DNA of 64,000 nucleotides, taken from contig JBHGNT010000136.1 in the NCBI GenBank assembly GCA_043228905.1, positions 1 to 64,000 of the forward strand. Reading direction: 5' to 3'. The DNA comes from Azolla caroliniana (Eukaryota; Polypodiophyta). The position numbers and the translations under genes are program-made. Shown here one piece after another: positions 27,797 through 36,900 of the stretch (position 1 is the stretch's first letter; each line of letters opens with the position of its first letter). The notes beneath the pieces are model-generated. The model was not told the origin of the DNA. It searched no databases and saw only the letters and a program-made list of their open reading frames with translations.

Positions 27797-29478
27797 TTAG
27801 TGTGGATCTATAGTAATGTTTTTTGTGTTGACTAGTGAAGAGTGTAGATTTTTAGATTTAGTCCAACAAATTATTGGTTTGGGGATGTGTTGTAGTAGAG
27901 GGTCTTCTTGGAGGTTTAAGTGTAGGCTAGTAAGGGTTTCTTTTATTCCTAGATTAGGGGCTTGGTGTGTGAATTTTAGTTTAAAGATTATGGGTGTGGG
28001 GGTTTGGTTAATGGTTTTGTTTGAGAGGAGAGTTGGTCTAAGGGAATAGGGGTGTTTTTTGAATATATTGAGGATAAAGTGTGTAGGGTATCCTCGTGCT
28101 CGTAGTCTCTTAAAAAATAGTTGTTGCATTTTTAAATAACCTTGGGCTGTACTTTCTCTAATAATGTATCTTTTAAGTTCGTTCGAGAGGAAGCTTTTTT
28201 TGACGTGGATAGGATGTGTCGAGGTGAAGGGTATGTATTGGTAAGTATTAAGTTCTTTTTGAAAACAATTAAAGTTGAAATTATTATTAGCGAGGTTTAT
28301 CCAAAGGTCGAGAAAAGGAAGTTTAGTGAGAGAGGTTTGGATGGTCAGTTTAATGGAGTTTTGAGTGGTAATACTATAGAAATTTAGGTAGTCTAAGAGT
28401 TGTGTTTTCGTACCGCTCCATACACCAAAGGCATCATCAATATATCTCGTGAAATAAAATAAATGGGGAGATGGGTTGGAATTCTCGAGGTATGACAAAA
28501 AAAGGCAAGCATATACTACGGAAAAATTGCTTCCCATGGCCGTGCCTTTAATTTGTTGATAGATTTGGTTATTAAATTTAAGGAAGTGATATTCTAAGGT
28601 TAAGGCGCTGAGAGTATAGATGAGGTTGGCTTTTTGTTTTGAGAAATGGGGGGTAATTAGGTGTTTTAGGGCAAGTAGTCCTAGTTTTGGTGGAATACTC
28701 GGGTAGAGGGATTCTACGTCAAATGAAAAGATGAAGCTATTGGGTGGTGTCGTAAGGTTTTCTAGGGATTGTACTAAGGAGAATGAGTCTCTAAGGTATT
28801 GTTTTTGTTGTAGGAGTATGGGGAGGAGTTGGTGGTGTAGCCACTTAGAAGTTTGTTCAAATAACGAACCGTTGTAAGAACAAATAGGCCTATAGCCAAT
28901 GGGTTCTTTGTGTACTTTGGGTAGGAAGTACATGGTGGGGACTCGGTATTCGTTGGATGGTTTGTGTAAGATGAATTTTATTTCTATGAGGGAGAGGGTT
29001 CCTAGGTGTTGATTCATTAATGTTTTTAATCTATGTAGGAGTTCTTCTAAGGGGAAGGTATCTACGGGTTTGTAAGTGGATGTATCGGATAGGTGAGCTA
29101 GGGCTTTATCTAGGTATGTTTGTTTGTTTAAGACACAAACACCTACATTTTTGTCTGCGGGGAGGATGATAATGTGTTTATTGCTTTTAAGGCTTTTTAA
29201 GGCTTGTAGTAGGTGTAGTGGAATGTGTTTAGTGGGTAGGTTTGTATTATGGAGTTTTATGGTGAGGAGATTAAGGTGTTTATGAAGTATGTCTTCTAAC
29301 GGTGGGTATTGTGTAGGGGGGTTCCAAGAGGGGTTGGGTAGTTTAAAGGGGTTGTGTGGGGCGGAGGAGTCGTCTTGAAAGAAATGTCTAAGTCTAAGGG
29401 ATCTACTAAGGTTATGGAATTCTTGAAGAATAGAAGTGGAGGTGGGGGGGGGGGGAGGGAGGTATAAACTTAAGACCT
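27797..29478 (-). CDS. Penelope-like reverse transcriptase core (ORF2, main part)
   Basis: This is a telomerase-related reverse transcriptase that would copy the element RNA into DNA. The frame is open from a TAG at 29,479 to the stop at 27,797. The first ATG, at 29,017, is internal to the domain and is not a credible start, because conserved RT sequence (for example LPADKNVGVCVLNK) lies upstream of it. Counting from that Met: LPKVHK and RPI (residues 32-45, motif 1), SFDVESLY with catalytic Asp100 (motif A), KGTAMGS (158-163, motif B), RYIDD with the catalytic pair Asp194-Asp195 (motif C), LPFLDLWI (233-240) and a THPIHVKK segment (268-274). The end, around ICWTKSKNLHSSLV, corresponds to the usual end of the Penelope RT region. 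The stop follows within 15 residues, so no GIY-YIG nuclease is present. Upstream it must join the N-terminal ORF2 piece through a one-base discrepancy in a C12 run (29,444-29,455). The catalytic residues are intact. Confidence 0.93.
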
Positions 29479-29779
29479 AGGTTAAGGAGTTTAATTTCTG
29501 ACTTGCTAAGGGTATGTGTAGAAAGGTTGTGGATTTTACTACTATGAGGGGGACTAAAGGGTGTTGTAAGGGGTTTCCAAAATTTATATCTAAGTTTCTT
29601 TTTACGTGTTTTTTTTGTATGTGGTCTAAAGGGGATTCTATGTGACATGTTACCTAGCCAATTAGAGGAATCTAGGGGGGTAGAGTTACCATTAACAAAA
29701 TACCACATACGTTTAGTTGGGTGTACGGCGTGTCTAAAACGTCGGTTTGATCTTTTAGCACGCCGTACTAAACGTTTTT
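29412..29779 (-). CDS. ORF2 N-terminal segment of the Penelope-like RT, -1 frame
   Basis: This frame has no start codon of its own near the beginning and is best explained as entered by a -1 frameshift from ORF1 at 29,774-29,780. It opens with a strongly basic stretch (KKRLVRRAKRSNRRFRH), a plausible nuclear-localisation or RNA-binding segment. An ATG at 29,708 follows, then a second basic patch (TKKTRKKKLRYKFWK). The segment NLSTHTLSKSEIKLLNLGLKF, followed by a proline-rich stretch, matches the conserved N-terminal block of Penelope-type RTs ('NLS..LS..E..LL..GLKF.P'). It runs into a stop at 29,412, while the RT continues in a frame one base away. The switch falls in the C12 run at 29,444-29,455, where loss of one C would make the two frames continuous. 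Confidence 0.8.
29444..29455 (-). other. C12 homopolymer with frame discrepancy inside ORF2
   Basis: Twelve Gs on the plus strand (Cs in the coding strand) lie where the RT reading frame changes. Upstream, the conserved N-terminal block is read in one frame; downstream, the block beginning TSTSILQEFHNLSRSLRLR is read in another. Eleven Cs would keep both in one frame. It may be a real inactivating mutation, a length-variable homopolymer, or a basecalling error. Confidence 0.8.
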
Positions 29780-29780
29780 T
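29724..29780 (-). promoter_or_regulatory. Probable -1 programmed ribosomal frameshift signal (slippery site plus hairpin)
   Basis: The ORF1 frame reads CCA AAA AAC GTT TAG at 29,782-29,768. It therefore contains the canonical heptamer A AAA AAC (29,780-29,774) in the correct phase, two codons before the ORF1 stop. After a 6-nt spacer comes a hairpin: TACGGCGTG (29,767-29,759) pairs with CACGCCGTA (29,732-29,724), and the stem continues with CTAAAA/TTTTAG past one bulged A, for 15 bp in all around a 13-nt loop. An outer CGTTTAG/CTAAACG pairing is also possible. Slippage by -1 would read AAA AAA CGT and enter the ORF2 frame exactly, giving an ORF1-RT fusion. A rival reading is a one-base homopolymer indel in the A6 run. 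Confidence 0.75.
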
Positions 29781-30946
29781 GGCCGGTGGAGGTTGTGAGT
29801 GGTGGGAAGTGTGATGTGAGAAGAATACATAGGGGATTTAGGGTGACTAGTTGAGGGGTGGATACAACTTGTGGATGGTTTGGTAGAGGTGGTGTAGGGA
29901 GGATGTTGGGTATGGGTTGATTGGGTGTAGTGGTTAGGGATGTAGGGGTTAAGAGAGGTGTATGAGGGGTTGGGGAAGGCTAAGGGTATTTGGGAAAATA
30001 GGGGAGGGTTTATGTTGTGATTGTGGGTAGTTTCTTTAAACCAAGGGGGGCTTAGTGTGTGTGAATAGTTGTGAGAGGGGGGGGTAGGAAAGGTATTTCT
30101 AGAATTTTTAGGAGGAGTATAAAAAGAAAACGAAAGAGAAGGAGAGTTAGGGGTAGGGTGAGCGTTAGGATTTACACAGTGGGTATGGGTAGGAGGGTAA
30201 GGATGAGTACTGTTTTGGGGTTGAAGGTCTTCGGGGGAGGGATACAAGGGGGGAGCGATGAAGCTGAATGGGGTGTGTTGGGGCTGGTGGTGAATCTGAT
30301 GATAGGTATCTCGCGAATGGTGGAGTGGTGTGTCCTCCTCAAGTGGTGGCTGGAGCTGATAATTGGTGGTGGTTATGTTATTAATTGCCGTCTCGTATGT
30401 TGTCCGAGAGGGAAGTTGATGTTGGAGACGGTGAGAAAACGGCGGGGGTCGAGGCGTCGGCAGAAGAGGCTGCTGTAATTTGCAAGGCTGGTCGCATGGT
30501 GGCGGCGGCGGCTGCGGCTGAAGATCATTGTTGGGTTGGCGTTGATTTATATGTTGATGTCGATGCTGATATGAGTGCATTTGGTGTTCTCTTTCCGTCA
30601 TATATCTCCAGGGCTCGTGGTGTTGCGGTTGCGGAGGCGGCGGGTGAAAACCATTGTTAGGTTGGCCTCGGTTTTGATGCCGGTAAAGGTATACTTGTTG
30701 TTTGTTTTCAGGAGGAAATGGAGAGGAGAAGCTATGGATAGTGTTTGCTTTGGGCTGAAATGGGGCGGAAGGTATATGGCGGAGTTGCATTCGTTGGAGA
30801 AGTTCGGGTTCGTTGAAACCAATAAATTTAACTATTGGTTCGTATTGATTGGAATCTAAATTATGGCGCGGGGTAATTTCGTGTGTTGTTATGTTATAAG
30901 TGTTTGAACACAAAAATCCGATATCACACGAGCCAGGTATGAACAT
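29768..30946 (-). CDS. ORF1 of the Penelope-like element, low-complexity Pro/His/Gln/Thr-rich
   Basis: This 392-codon frame lies upstream of the RT. The first 15 residues (MFIPGSCDIGFLCSN) are translated satellite, because the ATG at 30,946 lies outside the element. The element-derived part begins at about residue 16, and its first internal Met is residue 53 (30,790). The original start is probably lost with the 5' end. A short ordinary-looking segment (EPIVKFIGFNEPELLQRMQL, residues 36-55) comes first. The rest is dominated by Pro, His, Gln, Thr, Ser and Asn (PPPPQPQHHEP near 98-108, QPQPPPPP near 142), with no zinc knuckle, coiled coil or catalytic motif that I recognise. Such a composition suggests a disordered protein, perhaps an RNA-binding or assembly factor. 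It ends at TAG 29,770-29,768, just after a slippery heptamer. I assign no function. Confidence 0.65.
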   Translation of the reverse strand: MFIPGSCDIGFLCSNTYNITTHEITPRHNLDSNQYEPIVKFIGFNEPELLQRMQLRHIPSAPFQPKANTIHSFSSPFPPENKQQVYLYRHQNRGQPNNGFHPPPPQPQHHEPWRYMTEREHQMHSYQHRHQHINQRQPNNDLQPQPPPPPCDQPCKLQQPLLPTPRPPPFSHRLQHQLPSRTTYETAINNITTTNYQLQPPLEEDTPLHHSRDTYHQIHHQPQHTPFSFIAPPLYPSPEDLQPQNSTHPYPPTHTHCVNPNAHPTPNSPSLSFSFYTPPKNSRNTFPTPPSHNYSHTLSPPWFKETTHNHNINPPLFSQIPLAFPNPSYTSLNPYIPNHYTQSTHTQHPPYTTSTKPSTSCIHPSTSHPKSPMYSSHITLPTTHNLHRPKNV

Positions 30947-33900
30947 TTTAATTTACCTACTAGCTCTTCTCAACTCCCTCCTCGAATTTGGTACTTTCGT
31001 CATGTCTCTCGACCTGAGTTTCAAAATCTTGATTTTTTAATTCCATATCATAACTAGCATTGTTAGCTTCGATTCGCATGTTTGAACACAAAAATCCGAT
31101 ATCACACGAGCCAAGTATGAGCATTTTAATTTACTCAAGGGCTCCTCTCAACTCCCTGGTCAAGGTTGCTAATTTCGTCATGTCTCTCGACCTGAGTTTC
31201 AAAATCTTGATTTTTTAATTCCATATCATAGCTAGCGTTGTTACCTTCGATTCGCATGTTTGAACACATAAATCCAATATGACACAAGCCAGGTATGAAC
31301 ATTTTAATTTACCTACTAGCTCTTCTCAACTCACTCCTCAAATTTGGTAATTTCGTCATGTCTCTCGACCTGAGTTTCAAAATCTTGACTTTTTAATTCT
31401 ATATCATAGCTAGCGTTGTTAGATTCGATTCGCATGTTTGAACACAAAAATCCGATATCACACGAGCCATGTAGGAACATTTTAATTTACTCAACAGCTC
31501 CTCTCAACTCCCTCCTCAAGTTTGCTATTTTCGTCATGTTTCTCGACCTGAGTTTCAAAATCTTGATTTTTTAATTCCATATCATAGGTAGCGTTGTTAG
31601 CTTCGATTCGCATGTTTGAACACAAAAATCCGATATCACACGAGCCAGGTAGGAACATTTTAATTTACTCAAGGGCTCCTCTCAACTCCCTCCTCAAGTT
31701 TGCTATTTTCGACATGTCTCTCGACCTGAGTTTCAAAATCTTGATTTTTTAATTCCATATCATAGCTAGTGTTGTTAGCTTCGATTCGCATGTTTGAACA
31801 CAAAAATCCGATATCACACGAGCCAGGTATGGACATTTTAATTTACTCAAGGGCTCCTCTCAACTCCCTCCTCAAGTTTGCTAATTTCTTCATATCTCTC
31901 GACCTGAGTTTCAAAATCTTGATTTTTCAATTCCATATCATAGCTAGCATTGTTAGCTTCGATTCGCATGTTTGAACACATAAATCCGATATCATACGAG
32001 CCAGGTACGAACATTTTAATTTACTCAAGGGCTCCTCTCAACCCCCTCCTCAAGTTTGCTAATTTCGTCATGCCTCTCGACCTGAGTTTCAAAATCTTGA
32101 TTTTTTAATTCCATATCATAGCTTGCGTTGTTAGCTTCGATTCGCATGTCTGAACACAAAAATTCGATATCACACGAGCCAGGTATGAACATTTTAATTT
32201 ACCTACTAGCTCTTCTCAACTCCCTCCTCGAATTTGGTAATTTCGTCATATCTCTCGACCTGAGTTTCAAAATCTTGATTTTTTAATTCCATATCAAAAC
32301 TAGCGTTGTTAGCTTCGATTCGCATGTTTGAACACAAAAATCCGATATCACACGAGCCAGGTATGAACATTTTAATTTACTCAAGGGCTCCTCTCAACTC
32401 CCTCCTCAAGTTTGCTAATTTCTTCATATCTCTCGACCTAAGTTTGAAAATCTTGAGTTTTTAAATCCACATCATAGCTAGCGTTGTTAGCTTTGATTCG
32501 CATATTTGAACACAAAAATCCGATATCACACTCGCCAGGTATGAACATTTTAATTTACCTACTAGCTCTTCTCAACTCACTCCTCAATTTGGTAATTTCG
32601 TCATGTCTCTCGACCTGAGTTTCAAAATCTTGATTTTTTAATTCCATATCATAGCTAGCGTTGTTAGATTTGATTCGCATGTTTGAACACAAAAATCCGA
32701 TATCACACGAGGCAGGTAGGAACATTTTAATTTACTCTAGGGGTCCTCACAACTCCCTCTTCAAGTTTGCTAATTTCGTCATGTCTCTCGATGTGAGTTT
32801 CAAAATCTTGATTTTTTAATTCCATATCATAGCTAGCGTTGTTAGATTCGATTCGCATGTTTGAACACAAAAATCCGATTTCACACGAGCCAGGTATGGA
32901 CATTTTAGTTTACTCAAGGGCTCCTCTCAACTCCCTCCTCAAGTTTGTTAATTTCTTCATATCTCTCGACCTGAGTTTCAAAATCTTGACTTTTTAAATC
33001 CACATCATAGCTAGCGTTCTTAGCTTCGATTCGCATGTTTGAATACAAAAATCCGATATCACACTCGCCAGGTATGAACATTTAAATTTACCTACCTACT
33101 CTTCTCAACTCCCTCCTCAAATTTGCTAATTTCGTCATGTCTCTCGACCTGAGTTTGAAAATCTTGATTTTTTAATTCCATATCATAGCTAGCGTTGTTA
33201 GCTTCGATTCGCATGATTGAACACATAAATCCGATATGACGCTCGCCAGGTATGAACATTTAAATTTACCTACTAGCTCTTCTCAACTCACTCCTCAAAT
33301 TTGGTAATTTCGTCATGTCTGACGACCTGAGTTTCAAAATCTTGACTTTTTAATTCCATATCATAGCTAGCGTTGTTAGATTCGATTGGCATATTTGAAC
33401 ACAAAAATCCGATATCACACGAGCCAGGTAGGAACATTTTAATTTACTCAAGGGCTCCTCTCAACTCCCTCCTCAAGTTTGCTATTTTCGTCATGTCTCT
33501 CGTCCTGAGTTTCAAAATCTTGATTTTTTAATTCCATATCATAGCTAGTGTTGTTAGCTTCGATTCGCATGTTTGAACACAAAAATCCGATATCACACGA
33601 GCCAGGTATGGACATTTTAATTTACTCAAGGGCTCCTCTCAACTCCCTCCTCAAGTTTGCTAATTTATTCATATCTCTCGAGCTAAGTTTGAAAATCTTG
33701 AGTTTTTAAATCCACATCATAGCTAGCGTTGTTAGCTTTGATTCGCATATTTGAACACAAAAATCCGATATCACACTCGCCAGGTATGAACATTTAAATT
33801 TACCTACTAGCTCTTCTCAACTCACTCCTCAATTTGGTAATTTCGTCATGTCTCTCGACCTGAGTTTCAAAATCTTGATTTTTTAATTCCATATCATAGC

Positions 33901-36900
33901 TAGCGTTGTTAGATTCGATTCGCATGTTTGAACACAAAAATCCGATATCACACGAGGCAGGTAGGAACATTTTAATTTACTCTAGGGGTCCTCACAACTC
34001 CCTCTTCAAGTTTGCTAATTTCGTCATGTCTCTCGATGTGAGTTTCAAAATCTTGATTTTTTAATTCCATATCATAGCTAGCGTTCTTAGATTCGATTCG
34101 CATGTTTGAACACAAAAATCCGATTTCACACGAGCCAGGTATGGACATTTTAGTTTACTCAAGGGCTCCTCTCAACTCCCTCCTCAAGTTTGTTAATTTC
34201 TTTATATCTCTCGACCTGAGTTTCAAAATCTTGAGTTTTTAAATCCACATCATAGCTAGCGTTCTTAGCTTCGATTCGCATGTTTGAATACAAAAATCCG
34301 ATATCACACTCGCCAGGTATGAACATTTAAATTTACCTACCTACTCTTCTCAACTCCCTCCTCAAATTTGCTAATTTCGTCATGTCTCTCGACCTGAGTT
34401 TGAAAATCTTGATTTTTTAATTCCATATCATAGCTAGCGTTGTTAGCTTCGATTCGCATGTTTGAACACATAAATCCGATATGACACTCGCCAGGTATGA
34501 ACATTTAAATTTACCTACTAGCTCTTCTCAACTCACTCCTCAAATTTGGTAATTTCCTCATGTCTCTCGACCTGAGTTTCAAAATCTTGATTTTTTAATT
34601 CCATATCATAGCTTGCGTTGTTAGCTTCGATTCGCATGTTTGAACACATAAATCCGATATCACACGAGCCAGGTATGAACATTTTAATTTACCTACTAGG
34701 TCTTCTCAACTCCCTCCTCGAATTTGGTAATTTCGTCATGTCTCTCGACCTGAGTTTCAAAATCTTGATTTTTTAATTCCATATCAAAACTAGCGTTGTT
34801 AGCTTCGATTCGCATGTTTGAACACAAAAATCCGATATCACACGAGCCAGGTATGAACATTTTAATTTACTCAAGGGCTCCTCTCAACTCCCTCCTCAAG
34901 TTTGCTAATTTCTTCATATGCCTGGACCTAAGTTTCAAAATCTTGAGTTTTTAAATCCACATCATAGCTAGCGTTGTTAGCTTTGATTCGCATATTTGAA
35001 CACAAAAATCCGATATCACACTCGCCAGGTATGAACATTTTAATTTACCTACTAGCTCTTCTCAACTCACTCCTCAATTTGGTAATTTCGTCATGTCTCT
35101 CGACCTGAGTTTCAAAATCTTGATTTTTTAATTCCATATCATAGCTAGCGTTGTTAGATTCGATTCGCATGTTTGAACACAAAAATCCGATATCACACGA
35201 GGCAGGTAGGAACATTTTAATTTACTCTAGGGGTCCTCACAACTCCCTCTTCAAGTTTGCTAATTTCGTCATGTCTCTCGATGTGAGTTTCAAAATCTTG
35301 ATTTTTTAATTCCATATCATAGCTAGCGTTGTTAGATTCGATTCGCATGTTTGAACACAAAAATCCGATTTCACACGAGCCAGGTATGGACATTTTAGTT
35401 TACTCAAGGGCTCCTCTCAACTCCCTCCTCAAGTTTGTTAATTTCTTCATATCTCTCGACCTGAGTTTCAAAATCTTGAGTTTTTAAATCCACATCATAG
35501 CTAGCGTTCTTAGCTTCGATTCGCATGTTTGAATACAAAAATCCGATATCACACTCGCCAAGTATGAACATTTAAATTTACCTACCTACTCTTCTCAACT
35601 CCCTCCTCAAATTTGCTAATTTCGTCATGTCTCTCGACCGGAGTTTGAAAATCTTGATTTTTTAATTCCATACCATAGCTAGCGTTGTTAGCTTCGATTC
35701 GCATGTTTGAACACATAAATCCGATATGACACTCGCCAGGTATGAACATTTAAATTTACCTACTAGCTCTTCTCAACTCACTCCTCAAATTTGGTAATTT
35801 CCTCATGTCTCTCGACCTGAGTTTCAAAATCTTGACTTTTTAATTCCATATCATAGCTAGCGTTGTTAGATTCGATTCGCATATTTGAACACAAAAATCC
35901 GATATCACACGAGCCAGGTAGGAACATTTTAATTTACTCAAGGGCTCCTCTCAACTCCCTCCTCAAGTTTGCTATTTTCGTCATGTCTCTCGATCTGAGT
36001 TTCAAAATCTTGACTTTTTAATTCCATATCATAGCTAGTGTTGTTAGCTTCGATTCGCATGTTTGAACACAAAAATCCGATATCACACGAGCCAGGTATG
36101 GACATTTTAATTTACTCAAGGGCTCCTCTCAACTCCCTCCTCAAGTTTGCTAATTTATTCATATCTCTCAACCTGAGTTTCAAAATCTTGATTTTTCAAT
36201 TCCATATCATAGCTAGCGTTGTTAGCTTCGATTCGCATGTTTGAACACAAAAATCCGATATCATACGAGCCAGGTACGAACATTTTAATTTACTCAAGGG
36301 CTCCTCTCAACTCCCTCCTCAAGTTTGCTAATTTCGTCATGCCTCTCGACCTGAGTTTCAAAATCTTGATTTTTTAATTCCATATCATAGCTTGCGTTGT
36401 TAGCTTCGATTCGAATGTCTGAACACAAAAATCCGATATCACACGAGCCAGGTATGAACATTTTAATTTACCTACTAGCTCTTCTCAACTCCCTCCTCGA
36501 ATTTGGTAATTTTGTCATGTCTCTCGACCTGAGTTTCAAAATCTTGATTTTTTAATTCCATATCAAAACTAGCGTTGTTAGCTTCGATTCGCATGTTTGA
36601 ACACAAAAATCCGATATCACACGAGCCAGGTATGAACATTTTAATTTACTCAAGGGCTCCTCTCAACTCCCTCATCAAGTTTGCTAATTCCTTCATATCT
36701 CTGGACCTAAGTTTGAAAATCTTGAGTTTCTAAATCCACATCATAGCTAGCGTTGTTAGCTTTGATTCGCATATTTGAACACAAAAATCCGATATCACAC
36801 TCGCCAGGTATGAACATTTTAATTTACCTACTAGCTCTTCTCAACTCACCCCTCAATTTGGTAATTTCGTCATGTCTCTCGACCTGAGTTTCAAAATCTT

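Larger units (their letters stand above)
26567..30900 (-). mobile_element. Penelope-like retroelement, endonuclease-deficient, 5'-truncated
   Basis: This is the only non-satellite block in the window. Satellite stops after 'cttgatttttt' at 26,566 and resumes at 'tgtttgaacac' at 30,901. The element reads right to left: ORF1, a frameshift signal, ORF2 with a Penelope-type reverse transcriptase, a pyrimidine-rich 3' UTR, a hammerhead ribozyme, and a tail of degenerate CCCTAAA motifs. Penelope-like elements encode a telomerase-related RT and often carry hammerheads in their terminal repeats. Most have a C-terminal GIY-YIG endonuclease, but the Athena/Coprina class lacks it and attaches to chromosome ends. 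No GIY-YIG segment follows the RT here. The 5' end appears lost, because ORF1 is still open at the junction and no second ribozyme copy is visible. There is no target-site duplication, and about 40 bp of satellite is missing across the insertion. Confidence 0.92.

Noticed and set aside
27816-28387. Plus-strand ORFs opposite the reverse transcriptase
   Set aside because: They lie antisense to conserved RT motifs and have no recognisable domain.
30290-30320. Possible second hammerhead core on the plus strand (ctgatga ... gaa)
   Set aside because: The bases between the two core parts do not form stem II, and no stem I or III can be drawn.
30071-30859. Plus-strand ORFs opposite ORF1, Arg- or Val-rich
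   Set aside because: They are complements of the Pro/His/Gln-rich ORF1 and overlap one another in different frames; composition alone explains them.
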